From positions 1 through 64,000 of the forward strand of contig NZ_JGYV01000024.1 of the NCBI RefSeq assembly GCF_000741575.1: DNA of 64,000 bases. The letters are read 5' to 3'. This DNA comes from Bifidobacterium cuniculi. Its GTDB lineage: Bacteria; Actinomycetota; Actinomycetes; Actinomycetales; Bifidobacteriaceae. Position numbers and translations under genes: made by a program. Below the pieces are notes generated by a model that was not told where the DNA came from, did no database searches, and saw only the letters and a list, made by a program, of their open reading frames with translations. How positions within the stretch are numbered: the first letter of the stretch is position 1; each line of letters opens with the position of its first letter. Of the stretch, positions 34,430 to 42,608 are shown piece after piece.

Positions 34430-36432
34430 GGGTCGCCTCCTTGGATATGCGCCTCGACGTACGGCCGCTGCCATTCGAGGAAATCGTCGGTACTGGAGGA
34501 CAGGCCGTCCGCGTTGAGACGGTCGACGACCTGCCCGCAGATTCCCTCGACGATCGACGTCGCCTCGGCCACGGCCGGCGCGCTGCCGCGGCCACCCTCG
34601 CCGAAACCGGCGCCGCCGAAGCACGCCGCGCTCGCCACCTGCAGCAGCCGTTCGCACTGTCCGCACACTTCGGCCAGCTTCGCGAAGAGCCGCGCAGAGA
34701 GCTGCCGCCACGCGGCGAACAGCCACTTGTAGTACGGCACGTAGCCGACCGTGGCCGGGCCGTTCTCCAGGAACACGTAGGAGGCGGCGGCCCGCACGAA
34801 CTCGTCGACGGCCAGCCATGCGGCGGCGCCGTCGCCACGTTGCAGCATGCGTGGCAGGTTGTACTGGCCGGCCTGTGCGAGCATGCCCAGCCGCCGCGAC
34901 ATGAGCGACAGGCGCACGTCGTCGGGCATGAGCTTGAACGACTGGCGCGCCTTGGAGAAGGCGCCCAGCGGGTCCGCGAACACCTTGCCGTTGGTCGCCG
35001 CCGCCAGCGTCGCCTCGTCCAGCATAAGCCACGCGGCGGGCTGGTCGGCCGGGGGAGCGGCCGGCCAGCCGGTGACCGACTCGAAGAAGGCGCCGATCTC
35101 GAAGACTCCGTCGCGGCGCGTCTCCTGCGCGCGCGGCGTCGACACCGACCTGCCGTAGACGTCGAAGGTGCGCGGTAACGCCTCGTAGTCCGCCTGCATG
35201 CGCTCGCCGACCGCTGCGTAGTCGTCTGCCGTCAGCCACAGGCAGACGCGCGGGCCGAAGTCGTGGTCGTGGCTCAGCGCGTCGTCGAAGCCGTAGCATT
35301 CCGAACCGTGGCCCACCAGGCCGGCGGCGATGCGCGGCAGGTACCCGGGATAGCGTTCGGCGAGCATGGGACGCACCACCTGCAGCCAGTAGGCGCGCGA
35401 CAGCTGCATGCCGGTCATCGGTACGGCGGCCGGACGCGGGGCGGCATCATGCGACGGCACCGCAGATCCGGGTACCGACGTCTGCCCGTCAGCTGCAGCC
35501 TCGGCAGCCGACGATGGGCTGTCCGTTGCCGGTTCGCCGGCCGTGTCATCGCCTGCAGCTGGAGCTGTCGTGCCGTCGGCACCGGACGCCCTTGCGGCCG
35601 CCTGGCGCGCCGTCTGGAGGTTCGCGGCGGTGGTGCGGTAATAGTCGGTGTCCTCGCCGTAGGTGGCGGCGATGTGCTCCAGTGCGCGCTCGTAATACGC
35701 CACGGCACCGTCGGCGTCGCCCTCCAGGAACGCGACCTGCGCGCGGCCGGCGAGCGTGCTCGCGTAGTGCGCACTGTCCTGGCGTCCCGCCTGCCGGTAG
35801 ATGTCGAGGGCGCGTTGCGCCAGGTCGTGTGCCTCGTCCATTTGCGCGGAACCTGCGGTGGCGGCTGCGGCGAGGACGAGTGCGAGGTTGGTGCAGGTGC
35901 CGGCGATGTCGACGTCGCGGCCGGCGTCGACGCTGGAGGATTCGAGGATGGCGAGCGCCGTGCGCAGTTCCTGCGCGGCGGCGGCGCTGTCGCCGGTCTC
36001 GGAGTACAGCATGGAGCGGTTGTTGTGCAGGGCGGCGAGGCGGCGGTCACCGGTCGGGTAGACGCGCTGCGCGGTGTCGAGCGCCTGGTCGTACAGGTCG
36101 CGCGCCTGGTCGTAGCGTCCGGCGGCGCGCATGGCGGTGGCGGCGTTGATGAGCGTGGTCGCCCAGGCTTCGGTGCCTTCGAGCCCCAGGCGCAGGGCGA
36201 GTTCGATGGCGCGCTGCACGATCCACTGGTTCTCCTCGTGGCGTGCACGGGACCGGTAGAAGCCCATGGCCTCGTTGAGGACGGTGAGTAGGCCGGCCAG
36301 GTCGCCGGCATTCTCCGCGTCGGCCATGGCGTCTTTGAGGAAGCCGTCGATGTCGCCGTCGGCGGCGTGCCGGTCGAACAGTGCGTCGAGGCTCTGCAGG
36401 AACTTCCGGGTGTCGAAGTCGTCGTGTGGCAT
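34411..36432 (-). CDS. TPR protein with DUF4037 nucleotidyltransferase-like domain
   Basis: 673 residues. The first ~300 are tetratricopeptide-like repeats (WATTLINAATAMRAAGRYDQ, LAALHNNRSMLYSETGD and others), then an Ala/Thr/Asp linker (~305-365), then a DUF4037 domain starting near 374 with GHGSECYGFDDALSHDHDFG, the GS...DxD pattern of nucleotidyltransferases. Both metal-binding Asp positions appear present. It may modify a nucleotide-containing or aminoglycoside-like substrate, or act on a protein or RNA; none is shown. AAGGGAAAG precedes the ATG. It heads the operon with DUF1287 and DUF4125. Confidence 0.75.
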   Translation of the reverse strand: MPHDDFDTRKFLQSLDALFDRHAADGDIDGFLKDAMADAENAGDLAGLLTVLNEAMGFYRSRARHEENQWIVQRAIELALRLGLEGTEAWATTLINAATAMRAAGRYDQARDLYDQALDTAQRVYPTGDRRLAALHNNRSMLYSETGDSAAAAQELRTALAILESSSVDAGRDVDIAGTCTNLALVLAAAATAGSAQMDEAHDLAQRALDIYRQAGRQDSAHYASTLAGRAQVAFLEGDADGAVAYYERALEHIAATYGEDTDYYRTTAANLQTARQAAARASGADGTTAPAAGDDTAGEPATDSPSSAAEAAADGQTSVPGSAVPSHDAAPRPAAVPMTGMQLSRAYWLQVVRPMLAERYPGYLPRIAAGLVGHGSECYGFDDALSHDHDFGPRVCLWLTADDYAAVGERMQADYEALPRTFDVYGRSVSTPRAQETRRDGVFEIGAFFESVTGWPAAPPADQPAAWLMLDEATLAAATNGKVFADPLGAFSKARQSFKLMPDDVRLSLMSRRLGMLAQAGQYNLPRMLQRGDGAAAWLAVDEFVRAAASYVFLENGPATVGYVPYYKWLFAAWRQLSARLFAKLAEVCGQCERLLQVASAACFGGAGFGEGGRGSAPAVAEATSIVEGICGQVVDRLNADGLSSSTDDFLEWQRPYVEAHIQGGDPCLRSL

Positions 36433-36486
36433 GGCTTTCCCTTCCGGCTACCGCTGCGTGGCCACGTCAAGTATATGGTGCGCCCG

Positions 36487-37146
36487 TCACACGATGCGCC
36501 GGTCGGCGGCCCACAGGGTCAGCTCGTTGCGGTTGGACAGCTGCAGCTTGCGCAGTACGGAGCTGACGTGGGTCTCCACGGTCTTCACGGAGATGAACAG
36601 TTCGGCGGCGGCTTCCTTGTAGGTGTAGCCGCGGGCGATGAGGCGCATGACTTCCTGCTCGCGTGCGGAGAGGCGGTCGAGTTCGTCGTCGTGCGCGGGC
36701 GCGGCGCCGGGGGCGGCGCCCTGGAAGGCGGAGAGGACGAAGCCGGCGAGCTTGGGGGAGAAGACGGCGTAGCCCTGGGCGACCTGTTCGATGGAGTGGA
36801 TGAGGTCGTGGCCGGTGATGGTCTTCGTGACGTAGCCGCGGGCGCCGGCGCGGATGACTGAGCCGACGTCCTGCGCGCTGTCCGAGACGGACAGCGCCAG
36901 GAAGGCGGTGGCGGGGGACAGCGGCTGGGACTTGGCGAGGATCTCGGCGCCGCCACCGCCCTCGCCGCCGGGCACGTGCACGTCGAGGAGCACGACGTCC
37001 GGCTGGGTGTCGGCGATCATGGCGATGGAGGATTCGACGTCGGCGGCCTGCCCGACGATGGCGAAGGCGTCGCCGAGAGTGGCGATGACGCCGGCGCGGA
37101 ACATCTCGTGGTCATCGACGACGGCCACCCGTATCTGTTCGTTCAT
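36487..37146 (-). CDS. LuxR/NarL-family response regulator
   Basis: 219 residues. Receiver domain with acidic DDHE (11-14), phospho-acceptor Asp55 in VVLLDVHVPG and the conserved Lys in YVTKTITG; C-terminal LuxR helix-turn-helix with LSAREQEVMRLIARGYTYKE and KTVETHVSSVLRKL. AGGAGG precedes the ATG. Its start overlaps the kinase stop as ATGA, so the pair is translationally coupled. Regulation of the divergent PspC gene is likely. Confidence 0.92.
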   Translation of the reverse strand: MNEQIRVAVVDDHEMFRAGVIATLGDAFAIVGQAADVESSIAMIADTQPDVVLLDVHVPGGEGGGGAEILAKSQPLSPATAFLALSVSDSAQDVGSVIRAGARGYVTKTITGHDLIHSIEQVAQGYAVFSPKLAGFVLSAFQGAAPGAAPAHDDELDRLSAREQEVMRLIARGYTYKEAAAELFISVKTVETHVSSVLRKLQLSNRNELTLWAADRRIV

Positions 37147-38519
37147 GCCTGCCTCCTGTCTTCCTGCTGGGGTGCTGCCTGTGATTGTACCGGCTGGGCG
37201 ATGGGCATGCGCATGCGCACCTCGGTGCCCCAGCCGGGTCTCGACACTATCTCCACATCGCCGCCGCGCCGTTGGATGCGTCCGATGATGGATTCGCGGA
37301 TGCCCAGGCGGTCCGGTTCGATGCCGTCGATGTCGAAGCCGTCGCCGTGGTCGCGCACGTACACCTCCACCTCGCGCTCGCCGGCTTCGCAGTACACGGA
37401 GACGGGTTCGCCGCCGTGGGTGACCGCGTTGACCATGGCCTGCATGGCCGCGTCGAGCAGAGCGTCGGTCTGGGCGCTGGGCCGTGCGTCGCCCACGGTG
37501 ACGACCTCGATGGGCCTGCCGTGGGTGTCCTCCACCTCGGCGGCGATCTGCGCGAGTCCCGCACTGACGGAGCGATCGCTGGTGGTGCGTTCCTGGTAGA
37601 GCCAGCTGCGCAGTTCGCGCTCCTGGGAGCGTGCCAGCGTGAACACCTGCTGCGGTTCGTTGGCGTGCAGCTGGATGAGGGCGAGGGTCTGCAGGACGCC
37701 GTCGTGCAGGTGGGCGGTCATGTCGGCGCGTTCCTCCTCGCGTTCCTTGGAGGCGCGTTCGGCGCCCAGGCGGCGCACGAGGTTGACGATCCAGGGGACG
37801 AGGGCCGTGGTGACGCCGGCGAGCAGGGCCAGGCCGGAGGCGAGGGTGCGGCCCAGGGAGACGGAACCGTCGGCGCCGACGTGCTGCACCATGAACAGGG
37901 CGTAGCCGAGGAAGACCAGCACGATGCCGATGACGGTCATGCGCAGCTGGCCGCTGGGTGCATTGAACTTGAGCCAGGGCAGTGCGGCGCCGATGAGCAT
38001 GAGCGCGAAGGGCAGCGCCATGGTGTCGGTCTGCCGCCAACGGACCAGGAGCGTCGCCACGGCGAAGCAGACGGCGGCCGCGCAGGCGAGAATCGCCGGC
38101 TTGGGGGCGGCGCGCCACATCTGCTGGAGGCTTTCGGTCTGCGTCGTGTGGTGGGAGGAGTCCTCCTGCAGCTGCGTGTAGTCGAGGGAAGCATAGTCGC
38201 GTCCCTGCCCCGGCAGCGGACGGTTGCCGCGGGCCAGTGGGCCGTTCGTGCCGCCGCGCTGCTCCTGCCACAGGCGTGCCGCCTCCTCGAGCGGGTCGCC
38301 GGCGGGGATGAGCATCCACAGGGCGACGTAGGCGACCACGCCGACGCCGTACCAGCAGGCGAGCGCTATGGCGGCTACGCGCACCCAGGCCACGTGGATG
38401 CCCAGGTGCAGGGCGATGCCGCGGCATACGCCGGCCAGCCAGCGGCCCTGGCGGGGGCGCAGCAGGGGCAGGCGCGCGGGGTGCAGGGGCGGCGCGGGGG
38501 CGTCATGGACTTGGCTCAT
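37143..38519 (-). CDS. Sensor histidine kinase with N-terminal PspC domain
   Basis: 458 residues. A PspC domain (about 24-80, RWLAGVCRGIALHLG) with a membrane helix is followed by four more helices (about 140-250), a HisKA_3 dimerisation helix with phospho-His272 in MTAHLHDGVLQTLA, and an HATPase_c domain with NAVTHGG, DHGDGFD and GIRESI. Such PspC-kinase fusions are actinobacterial and sense membrane state. ATG 38519 has GGGAACC upstream; an ATG at 38528 is possible. It is divergent from a PspC gene and 115 bp away. Confidence 0.9.
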   Translation of the reverse strand: MSQVHDAPAPPLHPARLPLLRPRQGRWLAGVCRGIALHLGIHVAWVRVAAIALACWYGVGVVAYVALWMLIPAGDPLEEAARLWQEQRGGTNGPLARGNRPLPGQGRDYASLDYTQLQEDSSHHTTQTESLQQMWRAAPKPAILACAAAVCFAVATLLVRWRQTDTMALPFALMLIGAALPWLKFNAPSGQLRMTVIGIVLVFLGYALFMVQHVGADGSVSLGRTLASGLALLAGVTTALVPWIVNLVRRLGAERASKEREEERADMTAHLHDGVLQTLALIQLHANEPQQVFTLARSQERELRSWLYQERTTSDRSVSAGLAQIAAEVEDTHGRPIEVVTVGDARPSAQTDALLDAAMQAMVNAVTHGGEPVSVYCEAGEREVEVYVRDHGDGFDIDGIEPDRLGIRESIIGRIQRRGGDVEIVSRPGWGTEVRMRMPIAQPVQSQAAPQQEDRRQA

Positions 38520-38547
38520 GGTTCCCATTGTGCCCGAATCCGGGGGT

Positions 38548-38588
38548 TCAGGGTAGGGTTCCGCAGGTTTTTCAGGGATGAATCAGGG
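38548..38588. promoter_or_regulatory. Three TCAGGG repeats between the PspC kinase and PspC gene
   Basis: TCAGGG occurs at 38548, 38572 and 38583 in the same orientation within 41 bp of the divergent promoter region. They may be binding sites of the neighbouring response regulator, whose operator is not known. Confidence 0.35.
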
Positions 38589-38633
38589 TGTCCCCGGATG
38601 CCTCGGGCGGTTTGCCTTTGCTGTAATGGGACC

Positions 38634-40502
38634 ATGAGCAACACCAATCCGGACCCCCGTCAGCCGCAAGGAGCGGCGGGTCAGCCTTATGCCTCCCCGT
38701 ATACGCAGGATGCGGCACCGCAGCCGCAGCAGCCGGCCCCCAAGCCGGAGAACCGCTTCTTCCGGTGGATCCGCGAAAGCCGCATCATGCGCACCAACGA
38801 CCGCGTCATCGCGGGCGTGTGCGGCGGCATCGCCCGCACGTTGGGGTGGAACGTCACCCTGGTGCGCGTCCTCATGGTCATCGCCGTGTTCTTCGGCGGC
38901 TTCGGCGCCATCCTCTACGCCCTGGGCTGGTTCTTGCTGCCCGACGAGATGACCGGCACGATCCTGTGCGAGGAGATCTTCGAAGGTCGCTGGGACTGGG
39001 CTTTCATCGGCGTCATCCTGTGCGTGCTGATCGGCGGCTTCGTCTGGACGCCATGGATCCCCTTCGGCACCGGCGGCCTGCCGGCGAGCCTGTTCGCCAT
39101 GCTGGCGATGTACCTGCTGGTTGACAACGGCCGACGCCGCTTCCTGGCACAGCCTCCGATGCCGGGCCCCGGCACCGGTCCGTCCGACGGTCCGGCACAG
39201 CCGCCGAGGACGCCCATGGGGCAGCCGTCCGTACGGCCGACGTCCTATGCGCAGAACGCTGCACCGGCGACTGCCGTGCCTCGACCGGCCGCTGCGGCAC
39301 AGCCTGCGCCACCGTATCCTGCAGGCGCGCCCCAGGCTGCTGCACCTCGGCCGGTTGCCACGCCCCAAGCCGCCGCGATGCCGCGCCCCGCGGCTGCTGC
39401 GCCCAGGCCGGCGCCGCAGCCGCGTGCGGCGCGCCGTCCCGGCGCAGGCGCGCCCCTCGTGCTGCTGGTGCTGGGCCTGGTCATCGCCTCCTGCGCCATC
39501 CTGAGCCTCTACGACCGTCATTTCGCAATCACGGGCACACTCCAGCCGACCATCCTGTACGTCGGCGGCGTCACCGCCATCCTCGGCGTCATCATCATCG
39601 TCCTGGGCATCCGCGGCCACCGTACCGGCGGGCTGCATCCCTTCGCCTGGATCGCCATGGTCGTCGCGCTGTGCATGGTGGCGGCAGGCACCGCCTACAG
39701 CACGCTCATGCATGTGAGCATGAACCCCGGCGGCTCCTACACGCGCATCGTGATGGACGGACCGGCCACCATCGGCTCCACCAAGGCGGACATGGAGAAG
39801 CTGGCCAAGGGCATCGCCGTGGAAGGCCACGACTATGACAAGGACATCCTCACCATCGACCTGACCGATTACGCCAAGCACCACCAGGCCCACCGCGTGG
39901 CCCTCAACGATGGCTCGGACGGCATGTCGAACTGTCCGGCCGGCGACGTCAACATCGTGGCCACCCGCGCACAGGTGCGTGTACTGCTGCCGCAGGGGTG
40001 CTCCTGGGGCGAGGCGGAAGAACACGGCGGCGTCATCACCACGGGCTACACGGTCACGGGCGGCAAGCATTCGGTCATCTCCGGCTTCAACCCCTTCAGC
40101 GGCGACTTCGCGCTGATCCGCGTGAACACCAATTCCGGCGAGCGCGTGGATGTCTCGATCCCGCCCTTCCTGAGCGTGCACACCGGCGAAAGCCAGCAGT
40201 ACTGGGATGATTTTGATGACAGCTTCGATGACGATGACGACGACATCTACGGGGATGAACGGTGGTTCGACGACTCGGCACTCAACTGGTTCTGCGATGG
40301 CGTGGCCGTCGGCTCCGACGGGGAGGTCAGGTTCTCCGAGGATGCCAACGAGAGCGTCCGCAAGCTCGTCAAGGACGGCGGCTACTGGCCATGCGCGGTC
40401 ATGGCGAACGACGCCGTCGCGATCCCCGAACTGGTGGTGTCGCCCAACGTGCTGGTCGGCGCCTCCGTCAGCATCCAATACGAAGGCATCAACGACAAGT
40501 GA
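38634..40502 (+). CDS. PspC-domain multipass envelope protein
   Basis: 622 residues. A Pro/Gln-rich N-terminus, a PspC domain (about 50-110, MRTNDRVIAGVCGGIARTLG), further helices, a 100-residue Pro/Ala linker (about 185-275), three more helices and a ~270-residue C-terminal extracytoplasmic domain with several Cys and an Asp-rich run (DDFDDSFDDDDDDIYGDE). The C-terminal part resembles adhesin-like beta domains of bacterial LiaF/PspC-type proteins, which is a guess. TGTAAT ends 6 nt before the ATG, so leaderless initiation is likely. It is probably a stress-induced target of the divergent two-component system. Confidence 0.8.
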   Translation: MSNTNPDPRQPQGAAGQPYASPYTQDAAPQPQQPAPKPENRFFRWIRESRIMRTNDRVIAGVCGGIARTLGWNVTLVRVLMVIAVFFGGFGAILYALGWFLLPDEMTGTILCEEIFEGRWDWAFIGVILCVLIGGFVWTPWIPFGTGGLPASLFAMLAMYLLVDNGRRRFLAQPPMPGPGTGPSDGPAQPPRTPMGQPSVRPTSYAQNAAPATAVPRPAAAAQPAPPYPAGAPQAAAPRPVATPQAAAMPRPAAAAPRPAPQPRAARRPGAGAPLVLLVLGLVIASCAILSLYDRHFAITGTLQPTILYVGGVTAILGVIIIVLGIRGHRTGGLHPFAWIAMVVALCMVAAGTAYSTLMHVSMNPGGSYTRIVMDGPATIGSTKADMEKLAKGIAVEGHDYDKDILTIDLTDYAKHHQAHRVALNDGSDGMSNCPAGDVNIVATRAQVRVLLPQGCSWGEAEEHGGVITTGYTVTGGKHSVISGFNPFSGDFALIRVNTNSGERVDVSIPPFLSVHTGESQQYWDDFDDSFDDDDDDIYGDERWFDDSALNWFCDGVAVGSDGEVRFSEDANESVRKLVKDGGYWPCAVMANDAVAIPELVVSPNVLVGASVSIQYEGINDK

Positions 40503-40593
40503 GCATGGTGCCGGCGGGCGCGCCGACCGCCCGTCGGCACGGCCCGAAGCATCGGCAGCCTCACAAGGCAGATCATTGAGCAAAGGAACGAGC

Positions 40594-41235
40594 ATGAACG
40601 ACGACAAGGACATGAAGGACGAGACCCAGGAATTCCTGGTGCCGCCGGACGGACAGGAACGTGACCTCCTGGACGTGCCGCTGGACGAACGGTTCGTGGA
40701 GGAGAACGGCACGGTCCTCGACCCCACCCTCGTCATGGGGGCGCAGCCGGAGCCGGCCGGGGACACGACGGTGGAAACCGTGGTGCTGGGAAGGGTGACG
40801 GAACCGCCGGCTGACGATGCCATCCCCGTCGGCGACGGCGGGGAGGACGTCGCCGACGGCATGGATGCGGACGCGGATGTGCGGGATGCATCGGCGTCCG
40901 GCCCGGAGGGCCAAGGCGAAGCAGGGAGTCCCGGCGCTCCCGTGCCGCCGACCCGGCCGCAGCAGGTGCCACTGTATGCGACAACGCCTGGCCCGCTGCC
41001 GCAGCAGCAGCCGGCCCCCACCGGCCCGAGCGCCGCGACCATCGTGCTCGGTGCCATCGTGACCCTCGTCGGCATCCTCGCCCTCGTGGTGGGCGCCCTC
41101 ATGGACACGACCCTCCTCTCCTTCGCCCAGCTGCACGACCTCGGCGGCTACCTGTTCGCCGGCCTGGGCATCTTCCTCGCCGTCGTCGCCGTGGCATGGG
41201 CCGTGGCAGGTGCCGTGCGCAAGCGGCAGAGGTAG
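40594..41235 (+). CDS. Small membrane protein with acidic Pro-rich N-terminus
   Basis: 213 residues. About 145 hydrophilic, Asp/Glu/Pro-rich residues precede two membrane helices (TIVLGAIVTLVGILALVVGA and YLFAGLGIFLAVVAVAWAVA). No known domain. AAAGGA is well placed before the ATG. It follows the PspC gene by 91 bp on the same strand, so it is likely part of the same envelope-stress unit. Confidence 0.7.
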   Translation: MNDDKDMKDETQEFLVPPDGQERDLLDVPLDERFVEENGTVLDPTLVMGAQPEPAGDTTVETVVLGRVTEPPADDAIPVGDGGEDVADGMDADADVRDASASGPEGQGEAGSPGAPVPPTRPQQVPLYATTPGPLPQQQPAPTGPSAATIVLGAIVTLVGILALVVGALMDTTLLSFAQLHDLGGYLFAGLGIFLAVVAVAWAVAGAVRKRQR

Positions 41236-41245
41236 CCTGGCGCAG

Positions 41246-41273
41246 AACTTTTCCCGGCCGAAAAACGTGAACC
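41246..41273. repeat. Degenerate copy of the CGAAAAACG palindrome family
   Basis: GCCGAAAAACGTGAACC at 41257-41273 matches 15 of 17 bases of the second arm at 33076-33092. The first arm (ACTTTTCCCGG) is degenerate. It lies just after the stop of the small membrane protein gene. Confidence 0.6.
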
Positions 41274-41283
41274 GTGGGACCTC

Positions 41284-41312
41284 TTGAACGGCCCATAGGC
41301 AATGCGTATAGC
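41284..41312 (+). promoter_or_regulatory. Promoter and candidate operator of the metB-metY-like operon
   Basis: TTGAAC (41284-41289) and TATAGC (41307-41312) are separated by exactly 17 bp. The inverted repeat CCATAGG-CAATG-CGTATAG (41293-41311) covers the spacer and the -10 box. The first 11 bases, CCCATAGGCAA, recur upstream of the UroD-family gene at 48947. Confidence 0.6.
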
Positions 41313-41353
41313 CGCGGGCGCGTGTCGTGGACGCCGCCGTCGTAGGTTCTTGA

Positions 41354-41387
41354 GATGTCGGGCCGCACCGGGCGGCCCCGCGACATC
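41354..41387 (+). promoter_or_regulatory. Leader hairpin before metB-like gene
   Basis: GATGTCG pairs with CGACATC and GGCCGC with GCGGCC, giving 13 bp with a 3-nt bulge and 5-nt loop. It ends 3 nt before the AGGAGG ribosome binding site (41391-41396). It may affect translation or mRNA stability; there is no resemblance to an S-box riboswitch. Confidence 0.5.
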
Positions 41388-41401
41388 CCAAGGAGGTGCA
41401 C

Positions 41402-42598
41402 ATGGCACAGCTGAACACGCAACTCGTTCACGGCGACCCGTCCGCACGCACGGACGCCACCGGGGCCGTCAACCCGCCGATCTACAACTCATCCACCTAC
41501 TCCTTCACCTCGGTCGACGCCATGCCCCGCTGGGATTACGCGCGCAGCGGCAACCCGACCCGTGACTTCCTCGAGGCGCAGATCGCGCAGCTCGAGCACG
41601 GCACCCGCGGCTTCGCCTTCGCTTCCGGCCTGGCCGCCATCCATGCGGTGCTCTCCATCTTCAAGCCCGGCGACCGCATCGTCGTCGGCTCCAACATCTA
41701 CGGCGGCACCTACTCGCTGTTCAACGAGCACTTCCAGCGTTGGGGCTTGCTCTCCACGCCCGTCGACACGCAGGACGGCGACGCCCTCGCACGTGCCATC
41801 CATGGCGACACCCGCGACGTGCCCTCCGCCAGGGCCGTCTACGTGGAGACCTTGACCAACCCGCTGCTGCAGGTCAACGACATCGCGCAGATCGCCCGCA
41901 TCGCCCACGCCTCCGGCGCCATCGTCATCGTGGACAATACCTTCGTCACGCCGCTGCTGCAGCAGCCGCTCGACCTGGGCGCCGACATCGTCATCCACTC
42001 CGCCACGAAGTACCTCGCCGGCCACTCCGACGTCATCGCCGGCCTCGCCGTCGTGCGCGACGAGGACCTCGCCGCCCGCGTCTATTATGCGCAGAACCGC
42101 CTCGGCGGCGTCCTGCCGCCCGCCGAGTGCGACGCCGTGCGCCGCGGCATCCAGACCCTGGCACTGCGCCTGGAACGCCAGCAGGAGAACGCGCTCGCCG
42201 TGGCGCGCTGGCTGGACGCGAACCCCTATGTGCGCGACGTGCACTATCCGGGACTGCACGGCGAGGCCGTCGCCGGCAAGGGACTGCGCGGCTCCGGCGG
42301 CGTCCTGAGCTTCGAGGTCGACCCCGTGCTCGATCCGGCCGACATCCTCGACAACCTGCACGTCTTCCGCCTGGCTGTCTCCCTGGGCGCCGTGGAAAGC
42401 CTCGCCGAGCTGCCCGCACGCATGACCCACTTCGAACTGCCGCGCGAGGAGCGGCTCAAGGTCGGCATCACGGACGGACTCGTGCGCCTGTCCATCGGCA
42501 TCGAGGACGTACGCGACCTGATCGACGACCTCGAAAGCGCCTTCGGGCTCGCCGTCCACCACGCCCACACGCTCTCTTTCGCGCTCGCCGGGGAATAG
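41402..42598 (+). CDS. PLP-dependent cystathionine gamma-synthase/beta-lyase
   Basis: 398 residues of the Cys/Met metabolism PLP family. N-terminal THLVHGD-like start (LNTQLVHGDPSARTDATGAV), the YSRSGNPT-like YARSGNPTRDFLE, and the PLP Lys203 in HSATKYLAGHSDVIAG are visible. It either makes cystathionine from activated homoserine or cleaves it to homocysteine; MetB and MetC cannot be told apart by eye, so no symbol is given. AGGAGG sits 5 nt before ATG 41402. metY-like follows after 10 bp. Confidence 0.88.
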   Translation: MAQLNTQLVHGDPSARTDATGAVNPPIYNSSTYSFTSVDAMPRWDYARSGNPTRDFLEAQIAQLEHGTRGFAFASGLAAIHAVLSIFKPGDRIVVGSNIYGGTYSLFNEHFQRWGLLSTPVDTQDGDALARAIHGDTRDVPSARAVYVETLTNPLLQVNDIAQIARIAHASGAIVIVDNTFVTPLLQQPLDLGADIVIHSATKYLAGHSDVIAGLAVVRDEDLAARVYYAQNRLGGVLPPAECDAVRRGIQTLALRLERQQENALAVARWLDANPYVRDVHYPGLHGEAVAGKGLRGSGGVLSFEVDPVLDPADILDNLHVFRLAVSLGAVESLAELPARMTHFELPREERLKVGITDGLVRLSIGIEDVRDLIDDLESAFGLAVHHAHTLSFALAGE

Positions 42599-42608
42599 GA
42601 GGGCGATG

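Noticed and set aside
36487-38427. A 646-codon frame on the minus strand spanning kinase and regulator
   Set aside because: Only its last third is the real response regulator; the rest is an out-of-frame reading of the kinase gene.
41284-41401. SAM (S-box) riboswitch before the metB-like gene
   Set aside because: The ~80-nt leader has one hairpin and lacks the conserved multi-helix core, so it is too small.
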